From assembly GCF_026967795.1 (NCBI RefSeq), contig NZ_JAPVBH010000002.1:124001-188000 (forward strand): DNA of 64,000 nucleotides, written 5' to 3'. Both the position numbers and the translations under genes were made by a program. Origin of the DNA: Modestobacter sp. VKM Ac-2986. Lineage in GTDB: Bacteria; Actinomycetota; Actinomycetes; Mycobacteriales; Geodermatophilaceae. A model generated the notes under the pieces. The model did no database searches, had not been told where the DNA came from, and saw only the letters and a list, made by a program, of their open reading frames with translations. The first letter of the stretch is position 1, and each line of letters begins with the position of its first letter. This document shows, one piece after another, positions 1 through 9,899 of the stretch.

Positions 1-1928
<1,928 letters not shown>

Positions 1929-1929
<1 letters not shown>

Positions 1930-3089
1930 CAGGCCTTCTCCCCCGTGCTCGACTCGACGACGGGTGCAGGCGTCACCGCGCTGCCCTCCTTGTTGGCTTC
2001 CATCAGGTCGACGAAGCGACCGAACAGCGGGTTGGCGTCGTGCGGACCGGCCGCCGCCTCGGGGTGGAACTGCACGCTGAACGCCGGGGTCTCCAGCAGC
2101 CGCAGGCCCTCGACCACCTGGTCGTTGAGGCCCACGTGGCTGACCTCGACCGGCCCGAACGGGGTGTCGGTGGGCCGGTCGAGCGGGGCGTCGACGGCGA
2201 AGCCGTGGTTGTGGCTGGTGACCCGCACGGTGCCGCTGACCCGGTCGAGCACCGGCTGGTTGAGCCCGCGGTGGCCGAAGCGCAGCTTGTAGGTGCCCAG
2301 GCCCAGCGCGCGGCCGAGGATCTGGTTGCCGAAGCAGATGCCGAACAGCGGACGCCGGGCCTCCAGGACCCCGCGCACCGCCGCGACCGCGTAGTCGGCG
2401 GCCGCCGGGTCGCCGGGGCCGTTGGAGACGAAGACGCCGTCGATGCCGGCCTCGAGCAGCTGCTCGGCCGTCGCGGTGGCCGGCAGGACGTGGGTCTCCA
2501 CGCCGAGCTCGGCCAGGTAGCGCGGGGTGGCGGTCTTGATGCCGAGGTCGAGGGCGGCGATGGTGAACCGCTTCTCCCCCACCGCCGGGACGACGTAGGG
2601 CTCGCTCGCGCTGACGCCGGGGGCCAGGTCCGCGCCGGTCATCGAGTCGCTCGCCGTCACCCGGGCCAGCAGCTCCGCCTGGTCCAGCTCTGTGCTGATG
2701 CCCGCGCGCATGGCGCCGCGGTCGCGCAGGTGCCGGGTCAGCGCGCGGGTGTCGATGCCGCTGATGCCGACCACGCCCTGGGCCACGAGCTCGTCGTCCA
2801 GGCTGCCGGTGGCGCGCCAGTTCGCCGGGCGTCGCGCGGGGTCGCGGACGACGAAGCCGGCCACCCACATGCGGCGGCTCTCGTCGTCCTCGCCGTTGAC
2901 ACCGGTGTTGCCCACGTGCGGCGCCGTCATCGTGATGATCTGGCCGGCGTAGCTGGGGTCGGTGAGCGTCTCCTGGTAACCGGTCATCCCGGTGGAGAAC
3001 ACCGCCTCGCCGACCGTGGTGCCGGTCGCGCCGTAGGACTCGCCGCGGAACGTGCGCCCGTCCTCCAGGACGAGCAGTGCCTCAGTCAC
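1929..3089 (-). CDS. carA: Carbamoyl-phosphate synthase small (glutaminase) subunit
   Basis: Class I glutamine amidotransferase subunit that hydrolyses glutamine and channels ammonia to CarB. The 386-residue protein has the usual length. The N-terminal domain begins [20 protein letters not shown]. The C-terminal amidotransferase domain has the nucleophile elbow FGICFGNQ with Cys252 and the catalytic pair His342/Glu344 in QFHPE. The GTG at 3089 was chosen because it is preceded by GGAAAGG and overlaps the pyrC stop by four bases (GTGA). A longer open frame upstream lies inside pyrC and is not coding. The neighbours on both sides belong to the same pyrimidine operon. Confidence 0.97.
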
Positions 3090-4363
3090 TTCTGTGCCTT
3101 TCCGTCGAGCACGGTCGGCACGCCCCGGAGGAACGTGGCGACCACCCGGCCGGGGAGCTCCCGGCCGGCATAGGGGCTGTTGCGGCTGCGGCTGGCCAGC
3201 GCGGCCGGGTCGACGACCGCGGAGTGCGCGGGGTCCAGCAGCAGCAGGTTGGCCGGCTCGCCGACGGCGAGCGGGCGGCCGTGGGTCTCGAGCCGGCCGA
3301 TCGCGGCGGGGCGGACCGACATCCGGTCGGCCACCCCGCGCCAGTTCAGGAGCCCGGGCTCGACCATGGTCTGCACCACGATCGACAGCGCCTGCTCCAG
3401 CCCGAGCATCCCCGGGCGGGCGGCGGCCCACTCGCTCTCCTTGTCCTCCACCGCGTGCGGGGCGTGGTCGGTGGCGACGGCGTCGATCGTGCCGTCGGCC
3501 AGCCCGGCCCGCAGCGCTTGGACGTCAGCGTCGGTGCGCAGCGGCGGGTTGACCTTGTAGACCGGGTCGTAGGTCTCGGCGAGCTCGTCGGTCAGCAGCA
3601 GGTGGTGCGGGGTGACCTCGGCGGTCACCTGCACACCACGGGCCTTCGCCCAGCGCAGGATGTCGACCGAGCCGGCGGTGGAGACGTGGCAGACGTGCAG
3701 CCGGGCCCCCACGTGCTGGGCCAGCAGGACGTCGCGGGCGATGACCGCCTCCTCGGCCGCGGCCGGCCAGCCGGTGAGGCCGAGCCGGGCGGAGCGCTCA
3801 CCCTCGTTCATCTGCGCGCCGACGGTGAGCCGCGGCTCCTCGGCGTGCTGGGCGACGACGCCGTCCAGGGCCTTGACGTACTCCAGCGCGCGGCGCATCA
3901 GCGCGGGGTCGGCGACGCAGTGCCCGTCGTCGGAGAACACCCGCACCCGGGCGGCGGAGTCCGCCATCGCGCCGAGCTCGGCCAGCTGCGTGCCGCCCAG
4001 GCCCACGGTCACCGCGCCCACCGGGACGACGTCGACCAGCCCGGCCTCCTGGCCCAGCCGCCACACCTGCTCGACCACGCCGGCGGTGTCGGCGACCGGG
4101 TCGGTGTTGGCCATCGCGTGGACCGCGGTGAACCCGCCGAGGGCAGCGGCGCGGGAGCCGGTCTCCACCGTCTCGGCGTCCTCCCGGCCCGGCTCGCGCA
4201 GGTGGGTGTGCAGGTCGACCAGGCCCGGCAGCGCGATGAGGCCAGCGCCGTCCAGGACGTCATCGCCGTCCAGCCCGGGGGCCATCTCGGTGATCCGGCC
4301 GTCGGTGATGCGGATGTCGACGGCCTCCTCGCCGTAGGGCTTCACGTTCTTGATGAGCGTCAC
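3086..4363 (-). CDS. pyrC: Dihydroorotase
   Basis: Zinc amidohydrolase that cyclises N-carbamoyl-aspartate to dihydroorotate, the third step of UMP synthesis. The 425-residue length and the metal-binding [10 protein letters not shown] motif (His52, His54) place it in the type I dihydroorotase group common in Gram-positive bacteria. Further ligands are visible in CHVST and ATDHAPH. The GTG start at 4363 overlaps the pyrB stop by four bases, and the stop overlaps carA by four bases. In mycobacteria an extra membrane-protein gene (Rv1382) sits between pyrC and carA. It is absent here and the two genes overlap directly. Confidence 0.96.
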   Translation of the reverse strand: MTLIKNVKPYGEEAVDIRITDGRITEMAPGLDGDDVLDGAGLIALPGLVDLHTHLREPGREDAETVETGSRAAALGGFTAVHAMANTDPVADTAGVVEQVWRLGQEAGLVDVVPVGAVTVGLGGTQLAELGAMADSAARVRVFSDDGHCVADPALMRRALEYVKALDGVVAQHAEEPRLTVGAQMNEGERSARLGLTGWPAAAEEAVIARDVLLAQHVGARLHVCHVSTAGSVDILRWAKARGVQVTAEVTPHHLLLTDELAETYDPVYKVNPPLRTDADVQALRAGLADGTIDAVATDHAPHAVEDKESEWAAARPGMLGLEQALSIVVQTMVEPGLLNWRGVADRMSVRPAAIGRLETHGRPLAVGEPANLLLLDPAHSAVVDPAALASRSRNSPYAGRELPGRVVATFLRGVPTVLDGKAQK

Positions 4364-5280
4364 TCGGGTGCGCCTCCCAGCAGCAGGTACAGGACGGCCA
4401 TGCGCACGCTGACGCCGTTGCCGACCTGCGCGACGATCGTGGAGCGGGGCGAGTCGGCCACCTCGGCGGCGATCTCCATCCCGCGGTTCATCGGGCCCGG
4501 GTGCATGACGATCGCGTCGTCGGGCAGCACGGCCATCCGGCGTCCGTCCAGGCCGTAGCGGCGGCTGTACTCCCGCGCGCTGGGGAAGAACGAGGCGTTC
4601 ATCCGCTCGGCCTGCACGCGCAGCATCATCACCACGTCGGCCTTGGGCAGGACGGCGTCCAGGTCGTAGCTGACCGTCACCGGCCAGGTCTCGACGCCGA
4701 CCGGGAGCAGGGTCGGCGGGGCGACCAGGGTGACCTCGGCGCCCAGCGTGGTGAGCAGGCCGACGTTGGAGCGGGCGACCCGGGAGTGCAGCACGTCGCC
4801 GACGACAGCCACCCGCACGCCGTCGAGGCGGCCCAGCCGCTGGCGGATCGTGTAGGCGTCGAGCAGCGCCTGGGTGGGGTGTTCGTGGGTGCCGTCGCCG
4901 GCGTTGACCACGCTGCCCTGCACCCACTGGGCGAGCCGGTGCGGGGCACCCGACGCCGAGTGCCGGACGACGATGCCGTCGGCGCCCATCGCCTCCAGGG
5001 TCAGCGCGGTGTCCTTGAGGCTCTCGCCCTTGGAGACGCTGCTGCCCTTGGCGGAGAAGTTGATGACGTCGGCGGACAGGCGCTTGGCGGCCAGCTCGAA
5101 GCTGATCCGGGTGCGGGTGGAGTCCTCGAAGAACAGGTTGACCACCGTGCGGCCGCGCAGCGTCGGGAGCTTCTTGACCTCGCGGCCGGCCAGTGCCTGC
5201 TCGATCTGGGCGGTGGTGTCCAGCACCAGGGTGGCGTCGGCGCGGTCGAGGTCGGCGACCTCCAGCAGGTGCTTCCTCAC
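4360..5280 (-). CDS. pyrB: Aspartate carbamoyltransferase catalytic subunit
   Basis: Condenses carbamoyl phosphate and aspartate, the committed step of pyrimidine synthesis. The 306-residue protein carries the carbamoyl-phosphate loop FFEDSTRTR (Ser54-Thr55-Arg56-Thr57), the HPTQ motif and the aspartate-side loop MHPGPMNRG. No pyrI-like regulatory subunit is nearby, as expected for this family outside enterobacteria. The GTG at 5280 overlaps the pyrR stop by four bases, so translation is probably coupled to pyrR and hence to the PyrR-controlled leader. Confidence 0.97.
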   Translation of the reverse strand: MRKHLLEVADLDRADATLVLDTTAQIEQALAGREVKKLPTLRGRTVVNLFFEDSTRTRISFELAAKRLSADVINFSAKGSSVSKGESLKDTALTLEAMGADGIVVRHSASGAPHRLAQWVQGSVVNAGDGTHEHPTQALLDAYTIRQRLGRLDGVRVAVVGDVLHSRVARSNVGLLTTLGAEVTLVAPPTLLPVGVETWPVTVSYDLDAVLPKADVVMMLRVQAERMNASFFPSAREYSRRYGLDGRRMAVLPDDAIVMHPGPMNRGMEIAAEVADSPRSTIVAQVGNGVSVRMAVLYLLLGGAPE

Positions 5281-5846
5281 GCCTCGCCCCCGGTGAGCAG
5301 GACCTCGTCCAGCCCGTCGATCTCGGCCAGGTGGACCTCGACCTTCTGGGTGCGCGAGGTGGGCACGTTCTTGCCGACGTAGTCGGCCCGGATGGGCAGC
5401 TCGCGGTGGCCGCGGTCGACCAGGACGGCGAGCTGCACCGCGCGGGGCCGGCCGAGGTCCCGCAGCGCGTCCAGCGCCGCGCGGACCGAGCGGCCGGAGA
5501 ACAGCACGTCGTCGACGAGGACGACGAGCCGGCCGTCGATGCCGGAATCCGGGAGGCGGGTGTCCTCCAGCGCGCGGACGCCGCGCAGCCGCAGGTCGTC
5601 GCGGTAGAGGGTGATGTCGACGGTGCCGACGTCGACGGGGGTGCCGGAGAAGGCCTCGATCCGGGCGGCGAGCCGGCGGGCCAGCGGGGCGCCGCGGGTC
5701 GGGATGCCGACCAGGACCAGGTCGGCCAGGTGGCTCGCGGCCTTCTCGATGAGCTGGTGGGCCACGCGGTCGACGACGCGGGCGACGTCCTCGGCGCTCA
5801 GCAGCGGCGGGACGGGTGGTGCGGGCAGCTCTGATGACATGGTCAT
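5277..5846 (-). CDS. pyrR: Bifunctional pyr operon RNA-binding regulator / uracil phosphoribosyltransferase
   Basis: PyrR binds pyr mRNA when UMP or UTP is high and also has uracil phosphoribosyltransferase activity. The 189-residue protein has the PRPP-binding loop [14 protein letters not shown] at about 107-120 and the basic RNA-facing region with YRDDLRLRG. Three starts are possible: TTG 5849, ATG 5846 and ATG 5840. ATG 5846 is given because it lies four bases after a very strong Shine-Dalgarno sequence (GGGAAGGAGG, 5851-5860), but 5840 is a realistic alternative. It is the first gene of the operon. The leader immediately upstream carries a PyrR-type binding loop (see 5851-5888), so the product probably represses its own translation and that of the coupled genes. 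Confidence 0.95.
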   Translation of the reverse strand: MTMSSELPAPPVPPLLSAEDVARVVDRVAHQLIEKAASHLADLVLVGIPTRGAPLARRLAARIEAFSGTPVDVGTVDITLYRDDLRLRGVRALEDTRLPDSGIDGRLVVLVDDVLFSGRSVRAALDALRDLGRPRAVQLAVLVDRGHRELPIRADYVGKNVPTSRTQKVEVHLAEIDGLDEVLLTGGEA

Positions 5847-5850
5847 CAAG

Positions 5851-5888
5851 CCTCCTTCCCCGCCTCACGGGACGGGTCGTTAAAGGAG
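5851..5888 (-). promoter_or_regulatory. PyrR-binding leader hairpin that can sequester the pyrR Shine-Dalgarno sequence
   Basis: Read on the minus strand, the leader contains GTCCCGTGAGGC (5873 to 5862). This fits the central part of the Bacillus PyrR-binding loop consensus ARUCCNGNGAGGYU from R to Y. It is flanked by CTCCTT (5888-5883) and AAGGAG (5857-5852), which are perfect complements, and the second is the Shine-Dalgarno sequence of pyrR. The fold therefore puts the PyrR loop at the top of a stem that hides the ribosome-binding site. PyrR-dependent translational repression is established for Mycobacterium smegmatis. That it acts here is inference from sequence. Confidence 0.75.
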
Positions 5889-5932
5889 ATCCCGCCCCCG
5901 GCCTGGGCCGACGGCGGGTGGGACCGGCAACG

Positions 5933-5963
5933 ACCGTACTGCACCCCGCCCGGAGGCTCCCAA
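5933..5963 (-). promoter_or_regulatory. Candidate pyr operon promoter
   Basis: On the minus strand TACGGT (5938-5933) fits a TANNNT -10 box and TTGGGA (5963-5958) is a possible -35, with a 19-base spacer that is longer than ideal. A start near 5926 would give a leader long enough to contain the PyrR hairpin. This is a visual match only. Confidence 0.3.
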
Positions 5964-6040
5964 TCCGCCGGATGCGGGCGCTCTGTGTAGCGGGATCCCC
6001 CGTTCGGGTCGCCTGACTGTCGCCGCTCCCGGAATCCACG

Positions 6041-6046
6041 TACTCT
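6041..6046 (+). promoter_or_regulatory. Candidate -10 box for bldD
   Basis: TACTCT lies 50 bases before the bldD ATG and fits TANNNT. No convincing -35 was found. AGTGA at 6080-6084, just upstream of the ribosome-binding site, resembles one half of the AGTGA...TCACC sites reported for Streptomyces BldD, which autoregulates. Both readings are tentative. Confidence 0.25.
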
Positions 6047-6095
6047 CCGTGACCAGAACGCTTCCGAACCGACGACAGTCAGTGAGCAGAGGGTC

Positions 6096-6641
6096 ATGAG
6101 CACCGACTACTCCAGGGCGCTGGGCGCCCGCCTGCGAGCCATCCGCAACCAGCAGGGGCTGTCGTTGCAGGGCGTGGAGGACAAGTCCCACGGCCGATGG
6201 AAGGCCGTCGTGGTCGGCTCCTACGAGCGCGGCGACCGCGCGGTCACCGTGCAGCGACTGTCCGAGCTCGCCGTGTTCTACGGCGTCCCGGTCTCCGAGC
6301 TGCTGCCCGACCCGCGCCCCAGCTCGGCGGTGACCAAGAGCACCAAGATCGTGCTGAACCTGGAGTCGCTGGGCTCGCTGCCCGCCGACGAGGCCGGCCC
6401 GCTGGCCCGGTACGCCTCCACCATCCAGGCGCAGCGTCACGACTACAACGGCAAGGTGCTGTCGATCCGCGCCGAGGACCTCAAGTCGCTGGCGATCATC
6501 TACGACATGAGCCCCGACGAGCTGACCACCCGGCTCATCGAGTGGGGCGTGCTGTCCCCCGGCGCCGACGGCAGCATCTACGCCGACGCCGACGAGGACG
6601 AGGCGGCCAGCTACGGCGACCGCCGCCGCACCCCGCGCTGA
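6096..6641 (+). CDS. bldD: BldD-type developmental transcription regulator, c-di-GMP-responsive
   Basis: DNA-binding regulator that in Streptomyces represses development genes when dimerised by tetrameric cyclic di-GMP. The 181-residue protein has an N-terminal helix-turn-helix of the XRE type (about 8-72; GARLRAIRNQQGLSLQGVE) and the conserved C-terminal domain. The c-di-GMP signature RxD-x8-RxxD is intact as Arg114, Asp116, Arg125 and Asp128, the same positions as in Streptomyces BldD. Only the acidic tail is divergent. The ATG at 6096 follows GAGG. The gene stands alone, divergent from the pyr operon, and ends at a strong hairpin. A c-di-GMP-dependent checkpoint is inferred from the intact motif. 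Confidence 0.93.
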   Translation: MSTDYSRALGARLRAIRNQQGLSLQGVEDKSHGRWKAVVVGSYERGDRAVTVQRLSELAVFYGVPVSELLPDPRPSSAVTKSTKIVLNLESLGSLPADEAGPLARYASTIQAQRHDYNGKVLSIRAEDLKSLAIIYDMSPDELTTRLIEWGVLSPGADGSIYADADEDEAASYGDRRRTPR

Positions 6642-6653
6642 CCCCAGCGACCC

Positions 6654-6690
6654 CGAGAGGCCCCACCCGCACCGCGGGTGGGGCCTCTCG
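6654..6690 (+). terminator. Strong hairpin terminator after bldD
   Basis: A perfect 17-bp inverted repeat (arms 6654-6670 and 6674-6690, starting CGAGAGGCCCC) with a three-base ACC loop starts 13 bases after the bldD stop. There is no T-tract, as is usual in high-GC actinobacteria. Confidence 0.85.
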
Positions 6691-6728
6691 CGCGTTGCAG
6701 GCCGCCGCTGGATGGTCGACGCGTCAGA

Positions 6729-6775
6729 TCTGCGATCTCGTGGCCACCTGGCCCCCGAGGCCACGAGATCGCAGA
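6729..6775. repeat. 17-bp perfect palindrome with 13-base loop
   Basis: TCTGCGATCTCGTGGCC (6729-6745) is exactly inverted at 6759-6775. It lies between the bldD terminator and the 3' end of the convergent small gene at 6813, so it could be that gene's terminator. Its AT-richer arms differ from the GC-only terminators elsewhere in the window, so a dispersed palindromic element is an alternative. No second copy was seen in this window. Confidence 0.7.
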
Positions 6776-6812
6776 ACTCACCGGCGTACCGACCGGCGGG
6801 CAGAGGGTGGCC

Positions 6813-7205
6813 TCAGCGCCGATGGTCTCCCGGCGGCAGACCGAACAGCGTCACCTCCACATCCGGCGCGAGCGCGTGCTGCACGTCGAAGGCGAGCGTC
6901 ACCAGCTCGCGACCCGACTCCTCCTCGGCGCGGCGGCTCCCCTCCGTCTCGGGGAGGTCGTTGATCCACCGGTTGGAGAGGACGTGCCAGCCGTCCAGCC
7001 ACCCGGTGAGCCGTTGCGACAGCTCCTCCGAGAGGCCGAGCTCCTCGGGCGTCATCTCCCACACGCCGGCGACGCCGGGCGACCGGTTGACCAGGATCGA
7101 GGAGTACCCGACGTCGACCTGGACGTCGATCACCGTGGGTGGACCCACGTACGGCTCACGGAACGGTGGGTCGGGGACTCGCGACCGGGCTCGCCGCTTG
7201 GCCAT
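6813..7205 (-). CDS. Conserved-looking hypothetical protein, 130 residues
   Basis: Unrecognised soluble protein with a basic N-terminus (MAKRRARSRVPDPPFREPYV) followed by a beta-rich start (TVIDVQVDVGYSSILVNRS) and an acidic, helical middle. There is no signal peptide or membrane segment. The ATG at 7205 was preferred over a frame opening at 7256 because the extra residues are arginine-rich and read through a repeat-free intergenic stretch. It lies between bldD (convergent) and nusB, and codon use is typical for the window. It could be a small accessory protein of recent acquisition, since this interval also holds two palindromes. I cannot assign a function. Confidence 0.6.
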   Translation of the reverse strand: MAKRRARSRVPDPPFREPYVGPPTVIDVQVDVGYSSILVNRSPGVAGVWEMTPEELGLSEELSQRLTGWLDGWHVLSNRWINDLPETEGSRRAEEESGRELVTLAFDVQHALAPDVEVTLFGLPPGDHRR

Positions 7206-7264
7206 CCGCCGATCATGGCAGCGGCGTCGCCTCCACGACACCGAGTTCCTGTCCAACGGGGCCT

Positions 7265-7336
7265 GCCGAGTGGGCAGTTGCCGTGGCCGACTGCGGCGCG
7301 TCCGCCCGTGTCGGCGCCAGCAACTGTCCAGTCGGC
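7265..7336. repeat. 72-bp palindromic repeat, copy 1
   Basis: The left arm GCCGAGTGGGCAGTTGC (7265-7281) is inverted at 7320-7336 with two mismatches. It has the same arms and the same 72-base length as the elements at 23069 and 24095. It lies between nusB and the small gene at 6813. The inner part (GCGGCGCGTCCG and CGTGTCGGC) also matches the reverse complement of the copy at 24095, so the elements are related beyond their arms. Confidence 0.85.
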
Positions 7337-7400
7337 TTCCCGTGAACGCGGACGGCCCACTCCGGGAGCCGGAGTGGGCCGTGGGCGTTCAGCGGTCGGG

Positions 7401-7805
7401 CTACGTGGGGATCTCGGCGCGGACGATGCCGCCGAGGACGCCGTTGACGTAGGACGGGCTGTCGTCGGTGGACAGCGTCTTGGCCAGCTCGACCGCCTCG
7501 TCGATGACCACGGCGTCGGGGACGTCGTCGACCCAGAGCAGCTCGTAGACCGCCATGCGCAGGATCGCGCGGTCGACGTCGGGCAGCCGGTCCAGCGACC
7601 AGCCCGAGGCGTGGGCCTCGATCAGCTCGTCGATCCGGGTCTGCTGCTCCACGACGCCCTCGACGAGCCGGACCGCGTGGTCGGGCACGGGCGGGTTGCC
7701 GTCGGCGACCCGGTCGCGCAGGACGGCGAGCGGGTCGCTGCGGCGGAGGTCGGCCTCGTAGAGGACGTCGACCGCGCGCTTGCGTGCCTTGGTGCGGGCT
7801 GCCAC
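7401..7805 (-). CDS. nusB: Transcription antitermination factor NusB
   Basis: RNA-binding protein that acts with NusE (S10) on boxA in rRNA antitermination. The 134-residue all-alpha protein has the N-terminal ARTKARKRAVDVLYEADLR signature and the C-terminal VVIDEAVELAKTLSTDDSPSYVNGVLG helix pair. The GTG at 7805 lies five bases from the efp stop, so the two are co-transcribed, as in other actinobacteria (Rv2533c-Rv2534c). It ends the aro-pepQ-efp-nusB operon. Confidence 0.95.
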   Translation of the reverse strand: MAARTKARKRAVDVLYEADLRRSDPLAVLRDRVADGNPPVPDHAVRLVEGVVEQQTRIDELIEAHASGWSLDRLPDVDRAILRMAVYELLWVDDVPDAVVIDEAVELAKTLSTDDSPSYVNGVLGGIVRAEIPT

Positions 7806-7809
7806 GAGG

Positions 7810-8370
7810 TCAGCTGACCCGGCCGAGGTAGCGGCCGTCGCGGGTGTCGATCTTCAGCTTCTCGCCGGTGGTGATGAACAGCGGGACCTGGACCTCCGCC
7901 CCGGTCTCCAGCGTCGCGGGCTTGGTGCCGCCGGTGGAGCGGTCGCCCTGCAGGCCCGGGTCGGTGTGCTGGACGACGAGCTCCATGGTGACCGGCAGCT
8001 CGACGTACAGCGGGGTGTCGTTGTGCACCGCCACCGTGACCTCGGTGTTCTCCAGCAGGTAGTCCGAGCCGCTGCCCAGGGTGGTGCCGGGCACGTAGAT
8101 CTGCTCGAACGTGTCGCCGTCCATGAAGACGTAGTCGGTGCCGTCGGCGTAGAGGAACGTCATCGACCGCTTGTCGACGTTGGCCGTCTCGATCTTCAGG
8201 CCGGCGTTGAACGTGCGGTCGACGACCTTGCCCGACAGCACGTTCTTCAGGGTCGTGCGCACGAAGGCGCCGCCCTTGCCCGGCTTCACGTGCTGGAAGT
8301 CGGTGACGGTCCACAGCTGGCCGTCCAGGTTCAGGACGGTGCCGTTCTTGAGGTCGTTGGTGGTAGCCAT
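7810..8370 (-). CDS. efp: Translation elongation factor P
   Basis: Relieves ribosome stalling at polyproline. The 186-residue, three-domain protein has the KOW-like N-terminal domain with the loop VKPGKGGAF, whose lysine 32 corresponds to the modifiable tip residue, and the C-terminal signature [22 protein letters not shown]. As I recall, actinobacterial EF-Ps commonly read PGKGP at the tip. Here it is PGKGG. The ATG at 8370 directly abuts the pepQ stop (TAGATG), so it is translated right after pepQ. No EpmA- or YmfI-like modification gene lies nearby. Confidence 0.96.
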   Translation of the reverse strand: MATTNDLKNGTVLNLDGQLWTVTDFQHVKPGKGGAFVRTTLKNVLSGKVVDRTFNAGLKIETANVDKRSMTFLYADGTDYVFMDGDTFEQIYVPGTTLGSGSDYLLENTEVTVAVHNDTPLYVELPVTMELVVQHTDPGLQGDRSTGGTKPATLETGAEVQVPLFITTGEKLKIDTRDGRYLGRVS

Positions 8371-9468
8371 CTAGAGGACCAGGAGTTCCTTGCTCGTGAG
8401 GGTCAACAACTCGGGCTCGTCGTCCGTGACGATCAAGGTGTCCTCGATCCGGACACCGCCGTGGCCGGGCAGGTACACCCCGGGCTCCACGGTGACGGCC
8501 ATGCCAGCGGCCAGACTACCTGCGCCGAGCGCCGAGATGCCCGGAGCCTCGTGGATCTCCAGCCCCACCCCGTGCCCGAGGCCGTGCGTGAACTGCTCGC
8601 CGTGCCCGGCGGCGACGATGACGTCGCGGGCGGCGGCGTCCACCGCGGTGACGTCGGCGCCCACCGCCAGGGCTGCCCGGCCGGCCGCCTGGGAGGCCGC
8701 GACGAGCTCGTACACCTCGCGCTGCCAGTCCGCGGCGTGGCCCAGGACCAGGGTGCGGGTCATGTCGGAGTGGTAGCCGTCGACGGTGGCGCCGAAGTCC
8801 AGCTTGAGGAAGTCGCCGTCCCGCAGCTCGGTGGAGTCCGGGCGGTGGTGCGGGATCGCGGAGTTCGCACCGGCGGCCACGATCGTCTCGAAGCTGGGCG
8901 CCTGCGCGCCGAGGGTGAGCATCCGGGCGTCGAGCTCGCGACCCACCTCCAGCTCGGTGCGGCCCGGGCGCAGCGCCCCCTCGGCGGCCAGCTCGGCCAG
9001 CGCCTGGTCGGCCACCGCGCACGCCCGGCGCAGCGCCTCGACCTCGGTCTCGTCCTTGACCGCGCGCAGCGTCTCGACGGTGCGCCGGACGCTCACCAGC
9101 TCGACGGCGCGGCCGGCCTCGCCGATCAGCCCCTCGAGGCCGCGCAGCTCGTCGACGGTGACCACGTGGGACTCGTAGCCCAGCCGGGTCGCCCCGCCGG
9201 TCAGCGCGGCGCGGGCCAGCGCCGGCATCGTGGCCCGGTCGATCAGCAGCTCGACGTCGGGCACCTGGGCGCCGGCCTGGGTGGTGTACCGGCCGTCGGT
9301 ACCGAGCAGGTCGCGGCCGTCGGTGCGCACCAGCAGCGCGCCGTTGGAGCCGGTGAACCCGGTCAGGTACCGCACGTTGAGCAGGTTGGTCACCAGGACG
9401 GCGTCCAGACCGTTCGCCGCTGCGGTCGCCCGCAGCCGCTCCCGGCGTCCGGCCTCGCGCTCGCTCAT
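8371..9468 (-). CDS. pepQ: Xaa-Pro aminopeptidase family metallopeptidase (M24)
   Basis: Removes residues next to proline from short peptides in the cytoplasm. The 365-residue protein has a creatinase-like N-terminal domain (about 1-130) and a pita-bread catalytic domain with all five metal ligands: Asp224, Asp235 (GYHSDMTRT), His299 (GLGHG), Glu328 (VEPG) and Glu342 (RIEDT). The start overlaps the aroQ stop (ATGA). The placement before efp matches Rv2535c-Rv2534c. Whether it is strictly a prolidase or an aminopeptidase P cannot be decided from sequence alone. Confidence 0.92.
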   Translation of the reverse strand: MSEREAGRRERLRATAAANGLDAVLVTNLLNVRYLTGFTGSNGALLVRTDGRDLLGTDGRYTTQAGAQVPDVELLIDRATMPALARAALTGGATRLGYESHVVTVDELRGLEGLIGEAGRAVELVSVRRTVETLRAVKDETEVEALRRACAVADQALAELAAEGALRPGRTELEVGRELDARMLTLGAQAPSFETIVAAGANSAIPHHRPDSTELRDGDFLKLDFGATVDGYHSDMTRTLVLGHAADWQREVYELVAASQAAGRAALAVGADVTAVDAAARDVIVAAGHGEQFTHGLGHGVGLEIHEAPGISALGAGSLAAGMAVTVEPGVYLPGHGGVRIEDTLIVTDDEPELLTLTSKELLVL

Positions 9469-9899
9469 CGGGCTGCCTTCCCGGCCAGGTACCGCAGGGC
9501 CAGCTCGTAGCCCTGCACACCCAGGCCGACGATCGTGCCGTCGGCGACGGCGGAGACGTAGGAGTGGTGCCGGAACTCCTCGCGGGCGTGGATGTTGCTG
9601 ATGTGCACCTCGACCAACGGGGCGGTCAGCCCGGCGAGCGCGTCGCGCAGCACGACCGACGTGTGCGACCAGCCGCCGGGGTTGACCACCACCGGGTCGC
9701 CGGCGTCGGCGGCGTCGTGCACCCAGCCGAGCAGCTCGGCCTCGGAGTCGGTCTGCCGGACGACGACGTCCAGCCCCAGCTCCGCGGCGGCGGCCTGGAT
9801 CATCTCCACCAACTGCGCATGCGTGGTGTCGCCGTAGATCAGCGGCTCGCGGGTGCCGAGCCGGCCGAGGTTGGCACCGTTGAGCACCTGGATGGTCAT
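9465..9899 (-). CDS. aroQ: Type II 3-dehydroquinate dehydratase
   Basis: Dehydrates 3-dehydroquinate to 3-dehydroshikimate, the third step of the shikimate pathway. The 144-residue protein is the dodecameric type II enzyme. It has the [17 protein letters not shown] motif with catalytic Arg17 and Tyr22, NPGGWSHTS, and His99 in VEVHISN. The ATG overlaps the aroB stop by four bases and the stop overlaps the pepQ start, so it is embedded in one coupled operon. The longer frame upstream lies inside aroB. Confidence 0.96.
   Translation of the reverse strand: MTIQVLNGANLGRLGTREPLIYGDTTHAQLVEMIQAAAAELGLDVVVRQTDSEAELLGWVHDAADAGDPVVVNPGGWSHTSVVLRDALAGLTAPLVEVHISNIHAREEFRHHSYVSAVADGTIVGLGVQGYELALRYLAGKAAR

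Noticed and set aside
5847-6095. Bacillus-style pyr attenuator (antiterminator/terminator)
   Set aside because: No intrinsic terminator with a T-tract is present. The Shine-Dalgarno pairing explains the leader better.
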